From assembly GCA_963753285.1 (NCBI GenBank), contig CAVWBT010000001.1, positions 124,001 through 188,000 of the forward strand: a stretch of 64,000 nt of DNA, read 5' to 3'. Of the stretch, positions 34,691-43,305 are shown one piece after another (the first letter of the stretch is position 1; each line of letters begins with the position of its first letter). The translations under genes and the position numbers were made by a program. Origin of the DNA: JAHEDH01 sp963753285. GTDB lineage: Bacteria > Actinomycetota > Acidimicrobiia > Spongiisociales > ZC4RG35. Under the pieces are notes generated by a model. It was not told where the DNA came from, did not search any database, and saw only the letters and a program-made list of their open reading frames with translations.

Positions 34691-35086
34691 ATGCCGTATC
34701 AACGAGAGGCCTGCTTCCCGCCGATGCAGCGGATCGCCTGGCTGCTGGATGCGTGGGTCTGCTCTTCGGCCCCTTCACAGGAAGATGTGCTGGTTCCGCC
34801 GTTCATCCCGTTGGTCGCTCTCGTCTGGATCGGTCACGACTGGCTCAAACGTGGACCCGTCGAGGACTGGAAGGATTCGCTGCCGCACTTCCGCCGACCG
34901 GGACAGACACCTTCGCCTCGTGATCAGCCAAGCCGACGCCATGTCCGTCTCGGAGGGCTAGTCACGTCGGGCTTCTGTGAATGGTCCTCCAGTTTTCTCG
35001 CGTGTCACGCCGATGGGAGGAAAGGCGCCGAAGAGTGGGATGGCAGGAATGCGGATAGGAATCAATTGGGATCACAGGACCGGTAG
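34691..35086 (+). CDS. Doubtful small protein, possible membrane segment
   Basis: A 131-codon frame with GGGAGGTG before ATG 34691. The first about 75 codons have GC-rich third positions and encode a hydrophobic piece (VPPFIPLVALVWIG). The later part looks random and the frame overlaps the subtilase start. It fills most of the 436-bp gap between the divergent NYN and subtilase genes, in which I see nothing else. It may be a shorter real gene or noise. Confidence 0.3.
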   Translation: MPYQREACFPPMQRIAWLLDAWVCSSAPSQEDVLVPPFIPLVALVWIGHDWLKRGPVEDWKDSLPHFRRPGQTPSPRDQPSRRHVRLGGLVTSGFCEWSSSFLACHADGRKGAEEWDGRNADRNQLGSQDR

Positions 35087-36950
35087 ACCCACGGCGATCC
35101 TCGCGATCCTCGCGATGATCTCGACGTTGTTCGCAGCCTCTGGGACCGCCGCCAGCACCGAATCCACCGGGACGATCGACGTCATCGTGCGCGAGGCGGC
35201 TCCACTCACCGATGCCGCCGAGTCCCTCGTGGAACGCCTCGGGGGCACGGTCCGTGACAATCTCGGCATCATCGGTGGATTCACCGCCACCGTCCCCGCC
35301 GACGCCATCGGGTTGCTCACCACCAGCCCCGACATCGAAGCGGCAACCCCTGACGGCACGGTCCAGTTCGCAGCGGCCGGATGGGATGATGCGACAGCGC
35401 TCGGCGACATCGACTTCCGCAGCTACTCCGGATCGCTCTATCAGATCACCCGGACGACCAAGGCCGTCAATGCCTGGGGCAAGGGATACACCGGATACGG
35501 CGTGGACGTTGCCCTGATCGACACAGGCGTGGCTCCATTGCGATCGCTCCCGGCGTCGAGAGTCGTCAACGGGCCCGATCTCTCCTTCGAATCCCAGAAC
35601 CCCGATCTCCAGTACCTGGACTCGAACGGGCACGGCACCCACCTGGCCGGCATCATCGCCGGGACCGACGTGTCGCTCGACTTCACGAGCCCGGGTGACA
35701 GCAGTGTCTTCATCGGCATGGCACCGGGCTCGCGGATCATCAGCCTCAAAGTCGGCGCCCACGACGGCTCTGTCGATGTGTCGCAGGTCATCGCCGCCAT
35801 CGACTGGGTCGTGCAACATCGCAACGACCCGGGCTTCAACATCAGGGTCCTCAACCTGGCGTTCGGGACCGATGCGACCCAGTCGTATGTCCTCGACCCC
35901 CTCTCGTACGCCGTCGAGCAGGCATGGAAGAACGACATCGTCGTGGTCGTGGCTGCCGGAAACGATGGAAACCAGTCCCCGCTTCGGAACCCGGCGATCG
36001 ATCCCTTCGTCATCGCAGTCGGATCCGGATTCGCCAGCGACTTCAGAGCCGACAACAACACGAGGGTCGTCTATGACTCGCTGTCGGACTTCTCCAACTG
36101 TGGGACGTCGGAGCGCGGAGTCGACATCCTGGCCCCTGGCAAATCCATCACCAGCCTCAGGACACCCGGCTCGTACGCCGACGTGAACAACCCCAAGGCG
36201 CGAGTCGGCGCCGACTACTTCCTGGGTTCGGGCACCAGCCAGGCCGCTGCGATCGTGTCCGGCGCAGCAGCGCTCATCATCGACGCATGGCCCGACATGT
36301 CTGCCGACGAGGTGAAGTACCTCCTGACGGCCAATGCCACGCCGGTCAACGGGGCCTCGGCGACCTGCCAGGGCGCCGGAATGATCGCTCTGGACTTCCT
36401 GGCCAGCAACACCAAGAAGGCCCCGAACACCAGGGGAGCGACCCAGACGTTCGTGCCATCGGTTGGCGACGGAACCCTCGAGGACGCTCGCGGCACACAT
36501 CACGTCGAGATGCAGAACGCCGAGGGAAAGAACGTCGTCCTCCGCGGCGAGCAGGACATCATGGGAAGCCCCTGGGTCGGCTTCAACACCACGACCACCG
36601 TGTGCGCCAAGGAGGGGAAGGGCAAGAACGCCGTGATCGCCTGTACCGACGTGCTCGAACCCGTCGAGACGCTGTGGGACGGCGGCAGCTGGAACGGTCG
36701 GAGCTGGTCGGGGACCTCGTGGTCCGGAGACACGTGGTCCGGTCTCAGCTGGTCCGGGACCTCGTGGTTCGGCTTGAGCTGGTCCGGCCTGAGCTGGTCC
36801 GGTCTGTCCTGGTCCGATCAATCCTGGTCCGGGCTGTCCTGGTCGGGTAGGTCGTGGTCGGGTAGCTCGTGGTCGGGCGCCTCGTGGTCCGGTCTGTCCT
36901 GGTCCAGCGGCGGCACCGCAATTTCCGACCAGGGTGTGCGCTGGAGCTGA
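35040..36950 (+). CDS. Secreted subtilisin-family (S8) protease with a Trp-rich repeat tail
   Basis: The protein is 636 residues from ATG 35040. A signal peptide (TAILAILAMISTLFAAS) is followed by an inhibitor-I9-like propeptide (to about 100). The S8 domain holds Asp161 (VALIDTGV), His198 (NGHGTHLAGI) and Ser400 (GSGTSQAAAIVSG). After a spacer (about 440-545) the C-terminus consists of 15 five-residue units of the form W-S-G-x-S. Such tails occur on surface subtilases and may bind the cell wall or stack as a Trp ladder; this is inference. The start could also be ATG 35049. Confidence 0.88.
   Translation: MAGMRIGINWDHRTGRPTAILAILAMISTLFAASGTAASTESTGTIDVIVREAAPLTDAAESLVERLGGTVRDNLGIIGGFTATVPADAIGLLTTSPDIEAATPDGTVQFAAAGWDDATALGDIDFRSYSGSLYQITRTTKAVNAWGKGYTGYGVDVALIDTGVAPLRSLPASRVVNGPDLSFESQNPDLQYLDSNGHGTHLAGIIAGTDVSLDFTSPGDSSVFIGMAPGSRIISLKVGAHDGSVDVSQVIAAIDWVVQHRNDPGFNIRVLNLAFGTDATQSYVLDPLSYAVEQAWKNDIVVVVAAGNDGNQSPLRNPAIDPFVIAVGSGFASDFRADNNTRVVYDSLSDFSNCGTSERGVDILAPGKSITSLRTPGSYADVNNPKARVGADYFLGSGTSQAAAIVSGAAALIIDAWPDMSADEVKYLLTANATPVNGASATCQGAGMIALDFLASNTKKAPNTRGATQTFVPSVGDGTLEDARGTHHVEMQNAEGKNVVLRGEQDIMGSPWVGFNTTTTVCAKEGKGKNAVIACTDVLEPVETLWDGGSWNGRSWSGTSWSGDTWSGLSWSGTSWFGLSWSGLSWSGLSWSDQSWSGLSWSGRSWSGSSWSGASWSGLSWSSGGTAISDQGVRWS
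36687..36911 (+). repeat. 15-bp tandem repeat coding for W-S-G-x-S
   Basis: Fifteen tandem 15-base units within the subtilase gene place a TGG codon every 15 bases. Variation is mostly at the fourth residue (R, T, D, L, Q, S, A). Two units deviate (WFGLS, WSDQS). The array can expand or shrink by slippage without changing the frame. Confidence 0.9.
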
Positions 36951-37050
36951 ACTCCCCACACGAACCAGCCATTGGCCCTCGGCGCGCTCAACAGTGACGA
37001 CTCCAGCCTGTCTGGCGGGTTGGTCGGATTCCCAGGACGATGGACTGGAA

Positions 37051-37206
37051 TCAGCGCGATCGGGCCGTTTCGGCGGTTATCGGGGCCTCGAGTTGTTCGA
37101 GCACGACGATCAGCCCGTGCGTCGAGCACATGTACATGCCCCGGATCACCAGCGATGCATCGCGATCACAAGAGCTGCAGCGAATGACACGAATGTGATT
37201 ACTCAT
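37051..37206 (-). CDS. Possible small Cys-containing protein
   Basis: A 51-residue frame from ATG 37206. CSSCDRDASLVI and GMYMCSTHG give a CxxC and a later Cys/His pair, like a half zinc ribbon. Third codon positions look coding. No good ribosome site is present. Function unknown. Confidence 0.35.
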   Translation of the reverse strand: MSNHIRVIRCSSCDRDASLVIRGMYMCSTHGLIVVLEQLEAPITAETARSR

Positions 37207-37366
37207 GTGTGATTCATCGGATGCGCACCTGTCGGCTTGAGGACTTCTTCGCAGGAACCCGGCAAGATGCCGCCCTGCTGAGCGATGACGACTTCGATGG
37301 AACCAGCACATGGAACGGTCCACTGCCGGCGCCGCCGCGAGTGGTCCAGCCGTGATGCTCCGTCGG

Positions 37367-37504
37367 TCAGCCAGCCAACAGGTGAACGACAGTCACGAGC
37401 CCCGCCACGGCAAGAGCGATGTCACCCAGGATCTCTGCGCGTCGATTCTCTGATTCGCCCGAATTCTGTTGGTCTTCCGTGATCTTCGTCTCTTTCATGT
37501 CCAT
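37367..37504 (-). CDS. Possible small single-helix membrane protein
   Basis: A 45-residue frame (ATG 37504, or 37498 with GAGGG upstream). A charged N-terminal half (MKETKITEDQQNSGESENRR) is followed by one hydrophobic helix to the end (ILGDIALAVAGLVTVVHLLAG). Tail-anchored arrangement. No family known. Confidence 0.4.
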   Translation of the reverse strand: MDMKETKITEDQQNSGESENRRAEILGDIALAVAGLVTVVHLLAG

Positions 37505-37740
37505 CCCTCTACCCGTCGGCACGACGAACGAGATCTTCAGGCCAAGCCGGACGCCGCTGGAGTGCGCGCCCCCGAACTGGATCAGGTGAGCGAGAGAGGT
37601 ACGATTCCCCCCACCAGAGACATCAGTGCCGATGCTGTCGGGGTTGGATCCCGATTCGAGGCATCGGCGCTCGGTTCGGTGCGCGAGCCCCAGGACGGGA
37701 CTCACGCCCACAATCGTCAATGATGACAGGCACAATCCCC

Positions 37741-37813
37741 GCCCGAGTAGCTCAGGGGATAGAGCAACTGCCTCCTAAGCAGTAGGTCGCAGGTTCGATT
37801 CCTGCCTCGGGCG
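37741..37813 (+). tRNA. tRNA-Arg (anticodon CCU)
   Basis: A 73-nt cloverleaf. The acceptor is GCCCGAG/CTCGGGC. The D arm is GCTCAGGGGATAGAGC. The anticodon stem ACTGC/GCAGT encloses loop CTCCTAA, with CCT at the anticodon. The T arm is GCAGG-TTCGATT-CCTGC. It reads the rare AGG codon. CCA is not encoded. A 123-bp tandem repeat begins 14 bases downstream. Confidence 0.95.
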
Positions 37814-37826
37814 CAGTGCCTTTGCT

Positions 37827-38195
37827 GGCCGACTTCTGGACAAGGCCGCAACGGCTTCGGAGGGAATCACGAGTCCAGAACAGACGCCGGTCGGCCAGGG
37901 CTGCCGCACTCGACCCCCGCCTCCGATCCCGCACGCCAGACACCCGGCCGGCCGACTTCTGGACAAGGCCGCAACGGCTTCGAAGGGAATCACGAGTCCA
38001 GAACAGACGCCGGTCGGCCACGGCTGCCGCACTCGACCCCCGCCTCCGATCCCGCACGCCAGACACCCGGCCGGCCGACTTCTGGACAAGGCCGCAACGG
38101 CTTCGAAGGGAATCACGAGTCCAGAACAGACGCCGGTCGGCCACGGCTGCCGCACCCCCGCCTCAGATCCCGCAGGCCAGAAGCCCGGCCGACCG
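37827..38195 (+). repeat. Three tandem 123-bp units downstream of tRNA-Arg
   Basis: Units start at 37827, 37950 and 38073 with GGCCGACTTCTGGAC and are almost identical. A diverged partial unit follows near 38190. Each contains an inverted pair TTCTGGAC...GTCCAGAA about 30 bases apart. Because 123 is divisible by three, both strands show open frames of 41-codon repeats; these have no family similarity and I do not treat them as genes. The units are contiguous, so this is not a CRISPR array. Confidence 0.92.
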
Positions 38196-38289
38196 GCTTC
38201 TGGAAAGTGCCGCCCGACCGGCGAGGGAAACGATCGGACACCCCTCGACGCTCCGCTCCGTTCGATGAGCGCTCAGCCGGGAGCAGCGT

Positions 38290-39222
38290 TCAGTGGTGAT
38301 CCTCGGGCGGCGGCACAACACCCCGCTGCTCGGCGATGCGCCAGTAGGCCTGTGGGATGCGGTACGTGTCGAAGTTGAAGAGCGTCTGCTTGTACGAGTT
38401 GGTGAGATCGAGATCGACCCGAGCCACGATGACCTCGTCACCGGTGGTCACGGCCTGGGTGATGATCTGCCCCGACGGTGCAACGATCGCCGAGTGCGCC
38501 AGCGACTCGACGCCTTCCTCGAATCCGCCCTTGGCCACGCCCACCACGAATGTGCCGTTCTGATACGCCCCGGCCTGCATCACGAGGTGATTGTGAAAGG
38601 CCTGGAGCGAGTTCTGCGTCGGATCGGGTGCGTAGTGAAGCGGCGTGTTGTATCCGATGAGGATCACCTCCACTCCCTGGAGCCCCATCACCCGATAGGT
38701 CTCGGACCAGCGCCGATCGTTGCAGATGGCCATGCCGAAGAGCCCGCCGAAGGCACGCCACACCGGGAAGTCGTCGCCCGGCTCGAAATAGTGGCGTTCG
38801 GCGTGCTGGAAGTCTCGCCACTGCTCGTCTTCGGAGTGTCCGGGGATGTGGACCTTCTTGAACACCCCGATGGTCCGGCCATCCCGCTCGACCAGGTGGT
38901 AGACGTTGAATCGCCGTCCGTCCTCCTGCTTCAACGCGTAGCCGAGAGCGAACCCGACCCCGAGCCGACCGGCCTCGTCCCAGAGGGGCTTGGTGAATCG
39001 GTTCGGCATCTCCGTCTCGTAGTAATGGTCGGCCTCTTCGAGTGGGGCATGCCAGCGGGGAAAGAACGTGGTCAGAGCCAACTCGGGAAACGCCACGACA
39101 CTCGCGCCTTGCTCCGCTGCGTCGCGCAGGAGGTGGATCAGTCGCTCGACGACGTCGTCCCGAGAGTGATCGCGCTGCACCGGCCCCATCTGGGCGGCGG
39201 CGAGGGTGAGGATACGGCTCAT
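38290..39222 (-). CDS. N-carbamoyl-D-amino-acid hydrolase-like nitrilase-superfamily enzyme
   Basis: The protein is 310 residues from ATG 39222. The Glu-Lys-Cys triad of the carbon-nitrogen hydrolase family is visible: VVAFPELALTTFFPRW, FKKVHIPGH and FGMAICNDRRW. The sequence closely follows D-carbamoylases (LIGYNTPLHYAPDPTQNS, HLVMQAGAYQNGTFVVGVAK). It releases ammonia, CO2 and an amino acid from an N-carbamoyl compound. It is the last gene of a minus-strand cluster after two transcarbamylases and carbamate kinase, with a 208-bp gap before it. The cluster suggests ureido-compound catabolism. Confidence 0.88.
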   Translation of the reverse strand: MSRILTLAAAQMGPVQRDHSRDDVVERLIHLLRDAAEQGASVVAFPELALTTFFPRWHAPLEEADHYYETEMPNRFTKPLWDEAGRLGVGFALGYALKQEDGRRFNVYHLVERDGRTIGVFKKVHIPGHSEDEQWRDFQHAERHYFEPGDDFPVWRAFGGLFGMAICNDRRWSETYRVMGLQGVEVILIGYNTPLHYAPDPTQNSLQAFHNHLVMQAGAYQNGTFVVGVAKGGFEEGVESLAHSAIVAPSGQIITQAVTTGDEVIVARVDLDLTNSYKQTLFNFDTYRIPQAYWRIAEQRGVVPPPEDHH

Positions 39223-39430
39223 CGGTGGTCCACCTCCGGTGGGTTCGCCCGACCAGCGCGGCACCTCGGAGTCATTGCTACGTTTGCACATCCGGGGCCG
39301 CCGGACTGTGAGCCGCGAGTGGTCAGACTCGGTCAGCCCACATTGTGCAGAGCGCCGAACACGCAGTCAATTGGGCGAACCGGTTCCGGGAGCCGGCGCA
39401 CTCCCCCTCGTGACACGACCCAGCTCGGCG

Positions 39431-40372
39431 TCAGGGCGTGATGTGGGTTCCGGCGTCGCCTGCGAGGGCAGCTTCGATGTTCCCGGGCGTAGTGATGATG
39501 GCACGCCGGCCCCCGCCCTCGAGGAAGTCGATCACGGCGGCGATCTTCGGCTTCATCGAGCCCGCCTTGAAGTGGCGTCCCTCTGCGAGGTACCGCTTGG
39601 CGTCGCCGAGGCTCAGTTCACGAACGAACCGCTGATCCGGGGTCCCGAAGTCGAGTGCCACCTGCTCGATGGAGGTGGAGATCAACAACAGTTCGGCGCC
39701 GATGTCGTTCGCGAGGAGAGCCGAAGCGTGGTCCTTGTCGATGACCGCAGGCACGCCAGTGAGATCACCCGCTTCGTCGGCCACGACGGGGATGCCACCG
39801 CCGCCCGCGGCGATCACCACGAACCCACCATCGAGGAGGTGTCGGATGGCATCGATCTCGACGATCCGGATGGGAGCGGGCGAGGCCACGACCCGACGCC
39901 ATCCTCGATCAGCATCCTCGACCACGTCCCAGCCTTCACGTTCATGGCGATCGCGAGCCTCCGCCTCGGTGAGGAACGACCCGATGGGTTTGGTCGGCGT
40001 GGTGAACGCCGGGTCGTCCGGGGACACCTCCACCTGGGTCACCACGGTGGCGACCGACTTGTCGATGCTCAGGCTTCGGAAGTCCTTGAGGATGTTCTGC
40101 TGCAGGAGGTAGCCGATCGCCCCCTGGGTGTCGGCCACGCACACCTCCAAGGGGACTTCGTGCAACTCGTGGCGGGCGAGGTCCGATCGGCGCAGGATGA
40201 ATCCCACCTGGGGGCCGTTGCCATGCGTGATCACGACGTCCCATCCGCCGGCGACCATCGCCGCGATGTGATGATCCGTCTCGGCGGCTGCGAGGTACTG
40301 ATCCTGGACGGTCTGATGTTGGGGGTCGGTGATGAGGCTGTTTCCGCCTATCGCCACCACAGCGCGTGGCAT
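39431..40372 (-). CDS. arcC: Carbamate kinase
   Basis: The 313-residue protein has the carbamate kinase blocks VVAIGGNSLI, VITHGNGPQVGFILRR, and the nucleotide site VVIAAGGGGIPVV, then VIDKDHASALLANDIGAELLL. It ends with the family's GRRAIITTPGNIEAAL. It makes ATP from carbamoyl phosphate in catabolic pathways. It follows a transcarbamylase by 42 bases, as in arginine, agmatine or allantoin/oxamate degradation. No deiminase is present nearby. Confidence 0.92.
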   Translation of the reverse strand: MPRAVVAIGGNSLITDPQHQTVQDQYLAAAETDHHIAAMVAGGWDVVITHGNGPQVGFILRRSDLARHELHEVPLEVCVADTQGAIGYLLQQNILKDFRSLSIDKSVATVVTQVEVSPDDPAFTTPTKPIGSFLTEAEARDRHEREGWDVVEDADRGWRRVVASPAPIRIVEIDAIRHLLDGGFVVIAAGGGGIPVVADEAGDLTGVPAVIDKDHASALLANDIGAELLLISTSIEQVALDFGTPDQRFVRELSLGDAKRYLAEGRHFKAGSMKPKIAAVIDFLEGGGRRAIITTPGNIEAALAGDAGTHITP

Positions 40373-40414
40373 CGGTGTTCCTTTCCTGCCCGGTGCTCTC
40401 CAGTGGAGAGCCTG

Positions 40415-41389
40415 TCACATGGTGAGCGCCATGACCGCTTTCTGGACGTGGAGTCGGTTCTCGGCCTGGTCGTACACGGCGCTCTGGGGACCGTCGATCA
40501 CGGCATCGGTCACCTCGATGTTGCGATCGGCCGGCAGCGGATGCATGTAGATCGCGTTGGAGCCGGCCAGCGCCATCCGGTCCTCGTCGACGATCCAGTC
40601 CTGGTAGCGGGCGCCGATCGATGCCGATTCCCCTTCGTCGGTGGTGGTGAGCATCGCCCCCCACGACTTGGCATACACCACGTCGGCGCCGCGGATGCCA
40701 TCCTCGAAGCTGTCGGTCACCTCGAACGAGCCGCCCGCCGACTCGGCATTGGCTCGGGCGTGAGCAACGACCTCCGGCATGAGGTCGAACTCGGGCGGAC
40801 GGGCGAGGCGGACCTGCATGCCGAATCGAGTGGCGAGCAGAATGAGGCTCTGCGGGACCGAAAGCGGCTTCTGGTAGCTGGACGCGTAGGCGTAGCTCAC
40901 GTCCAGCGTGACCTCCCTGGGGTCACCCTTCTTCTCGACGATCGTCAGAAGGTCGGCGAGCGCCTGGAACGGGTGATACCGGTCGCATTGCATGTTGAGG
41001 ACCGGAACACGCGAAGCCTCGGCGACATCTCGGATGTAGGAATTCCCCATCCCCCAGTCCACCTGGCGGATGGCGATACCGTCGTTGTACCGGCCCAGGA
41101 TCACGCCGATCTCCTTGGCGGTGTCGCCGTGAGCGATCTGAGTGGACTTCGACTCGATGAACTGGGCGTGCCCGCCGAGCTGGGCCATACCCGCCTCGAA
41201 GCTGGCTCGGGTGCGAGTGGATGAGAAGAAGAACAGCATGGCCAGGACCTTGTCCCGCAGCATCGGATGTGGGGTGCCCAGCGCCCGGTCCATCTTCAGG
41301 CGTTTGGCGACCTCGAGTACGGTCTCGAGCTCTTCGACGGTCCACTCCTGGGTCGTGATCATGTCACGGCCCCGCAGTCCGGTGATCAT
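40415..41389 (-). CDS. Ornithine/aspartate transcarbamylase-family protein (second of a pair)
   Basis: A 324-residue protein. The carbamoyl-phosphate site is FFFSSTRTRASFEAGMAQLGG. NMQCDRYHPFQALADLLTI is the His-Pro-x-Gln loop. A late HPLPADRNIEVTDAVIDG replaces the HCLP motif of ornithine enzymes, so the second substrate is uncertain. Catabolic relatives act on ornithine, putrescine or oxamate. The ATG 41389 overlaps the upstream transcarbamylase stop by 4 bases. With carbamate kinase next, the physiological direction is probably phosphorolysis of a carbamoylated compound. Confidence 0.82.
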   Translation of the reverse strand: MITGLRGRDMITTQEWTVEELETVLEVAKRLKMDRALGTPHPMLRDKVLAMLFFFSSTRTRASFEAGMAQLGGHAQFIESKSTQIAHGDTAKEIGVILGRYNDGIAIRQVDWGMGNSYIRDVAEASRVPVLNMQCDRYHPFQALADLLTIVEKKGDPREVTLDVSYAYASSYQKPLSVPQSLILLATRFGMQVRLARPPEFDLMPEVVAHARANAESAGGSFEVTDSFEDGIRGADVVYAKSWGAMLTTTDEGESASIGARYQDWIVDEDRMALAGSNAIYMHPLPADRNIEVTDAVIDGPQSAVYDQAENRLHVQKAVMALTM

Positions 41390-42336
41390 TCTGCCGCTCC
41401 CAACACGAGGGCGAGCAAGGCCATCCGCATCACGACCCCGTAGTAGGCCTCCTGCCAGTACCGAGCGTGACGAGTCGCATCCACTGTCGGGGGCAGTTCG
41501 TCCATTCGGGGCAACGAGTGGATGACGATCGCGGACGACTTCGCGTCTGCGAGCACGTCGTTGTCGACGACGTAGTTGGCCGGCGTCGCGGCCACCTCCC
41601 CGCCGCGCTCGTCCCTGCCCTTGGTGTAGTCGGGCTGTACGACCGGCTCGATGAACACGATGTCGGCCCGGCCGATCACCTGGTTCACGTGTTCGGCCCG
41701 CTCGATGTGGAGGCCACGGCCCCGAACCTCATCGATGAGGCCGTCGTCGGGCACGTACTCGTCGGGAGTGATGTAGATCAGCTCGGTGTCGAACTGGGTG
41801 AGCGCGTAGGCAAGCGAGTGCATCGTGCGCATTCGCCAGTCGCCCACGGCCACGAAGGTCTTGCCGTCGACACTCCCCAGTTCCCGTGTGATGGTGTACA
41901 GATCCGTGAGGACCTGGGTGGGGTGCTCGCCCCAGCCATCTCCACCGTTGATGATGGGAATGGACGCCCACCGGGCCGCCTCGTGCGGCGCACCCTTCTG
42001 AGGGTGGCGCATCACGATCACATCCCCGTAGTACTCGAGCATCCGAACGGTGTCCTTGATGCTCTCCTGGTAGAAGTCGCCGGCCCGTGTCATCTTCGGG
42101 TCCGCGAACCCCGTCACGACGCCACCCAATCGCAACATCGCGGATTCGTGGGCGAGCCGCGTTCTCGTCGACGCCTGGAAGAAGGCGCTCACCAGAATCT
42201 TGTCGCTCAGCAGGTCGAGTCGGCGTCGCTCGCGGGGAACCGGCTCGAACCGGTCGGCAACCGCGAAAACCTGCTCGAACTCGGCGCGTTCGAATCCGTT
42301 CAGCGACAGAATGTCGCGCCCCGCAAAACTTCGCAT
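41386..42336 (-). CDS. Aspartate transcarbamylase-like protein (first of a pair)
   Basis: The protein is 316 residues from ATG 42336, behind ACAGGAG. It shows the ATCase/OTCase fold: AFFQASTRTRLAHESAMLRLGG, VIVMRHPQKGAPHEAARWA, GDGWGEHPTQVLTDLYTI and a late VIHSLPRMDELPP. It looks closer to aspartate transcarbamylase than its neighbour. It is not with pyrimidine genes but with carbamate kinase and an N-carbamoyl hydrolase, so a catabolic role is possible. It could be the cell's PyrB; I cannot exclude that from this window. Confidence 0.8.
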   Translation of the reverse strand: MRSFAGRDILSLNGFERAEFEQVFAVADRFEPVPRERRRLDLLSDKILVSAFFQASTRTRLAHESAMLRLGGVVTGFADPKMTRAGDFYQESIKDTVRMLEYYGDVIVMRHPQKGAPHEAARWASIPIINGGDGWGEHPTQVLTDLYTITRELGSVDGKTFVAVGDWRMRTMHSLAYALTQFDTELIYITPDEYVPDDGLIDEVRGRGLHIERAEHVNQVIGRADIVFIEPVVQPDYTKGRDERGGEVAATPANYVVDNDVLADAKSSAIVIHSLPRMDELPPTVDATRHARYWQEAYYGVVMRMALLALVLGAAE

Positions 42337-42441
42337 GCCAGCTCCTGTCAATGGACTTTCGACAGCTTGGGACGCCGACCCGGTCTTTCCTAGTGACGTT
42401 GGTCCCGATGCGGAGGGCGGCTTCGGCCGTGTTCCCCGGAG

Positions 42442-43178
42442 CTAGCGAGGACCGAAGAGATCGGAGAGGTCGGGCATCTGCTGTTTCGCCCCACTGCTCT
42501 GGCCGGCCTGGCCCGCGAGTCCTCCGAGGATGTCCAGCAGGCCTCCGCCTGGGGAGGAGTCCCCACTCGACGGACCGCCGCCGAGCATCCCACCCAGGAT
42601 GTCACCGAGACCCCCGCCGGAAGATCCGGCGCCTGCCGCCGAGCTGCCGCCGAGCAGGCCACCGAGCAGATCGTCGAGACCGCCGCCACCCGAACCCCCT
42701 CCCCCGAGCATCCCGCCCAGGATGTCGCCCAGCCCGCCCGACGATGACGGGCGCCTCGCCTCCGGCTCGACACCGCTCCTCCGAGCTTCTTCGAGAGCCA
42801 CGCCATCACCATCGGCGCCAGCATCGGAAGCAGGTTCTCCATCAACGAGCTGCCACCCGTTTTGGCCCCGAGCCGATTGACCACGCCGTCGGTCCGATCG
42901 CCGAACACGTGACCGACGATCTTCTTGCCGTCCTCGGGATTCACCCGATCGACGACGTCTTCGGCATCGAGCACCGATCCGTCGTGGTCCTTGATCAGAG
43001 CGCCGAGCAGCGAGGTCGCTTCGTCCTGTGAACGGTGGGCGTTGGCGTTCATTCCCTGCAGCAGCGCAGGCAGGGCGAGCTCGGTCGCTTGCTCGACTTC
43101 CTCACGGGTAGCGCCCAGACGGGCAGCGAGTTGGTCGAACGGGATCGTTTCGCGCAGCTCCTCGTTGATGTCTTCCAT
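42442..43178 (-). CDS. DUF937-family protein, frameshifted before its Gly-rich tail
   Basis: Starts at ATG 43178. The first frame gives the DUF937 helical core (FDQLAARLGATREEVEQATE, VVDRVNPEDGKKIVGHVFG) up to WLSKKLGG. Near 42770-42785 the homology moves to another frame, where GGLGDILGGMLGGGG repeats follow and the protein ends PDLSDLFGPR. The span is two bases over a multiple of three, so one base appears missing. Family members have just this core plus a Gly/Leu repeat tail. Function unknown. Confidence 0.7.
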
Positions 43179-43305
43179 CGAGTGCCTCCTCGTCGTGTGG
43201 GTCTTCGTCGAACCTACCCGTCTCTGGACCGCACTGTGACGTCGAACCCGGCAACCGGAGTGCACGCCGGGTTGACGATGCTCGAACGCCGGTAGTCTGG
43301 CGTTG

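Noticed and set aside
34962..36959. 665-codon minus-strand frame opposite the subtilase
   Set aside because: Shadow of a GC-rich gene; low-complexity Gly/Arg/Asp composition, while the plus strand encodes a full S8 protease.
36745..37129. Minus-strand frames rich in Asp/Pro/His opposite the subtilase tail
   Set aside because: They are the complement of the W-S-G-x-S array, with no independent start signals.
37827..38195. Possible CRISPR array
   Set aside because: Units of 123 bases are contiguous with no variable spacers and no cas genes nearby.
37816..38268. Open frames of 126-150 codons on both strands through the 123-bp repeats
   Set aside because: The unit length is a multiple of three, so open frames are automatic. 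The translations are Arg-rich, differ between strands, and match no family.
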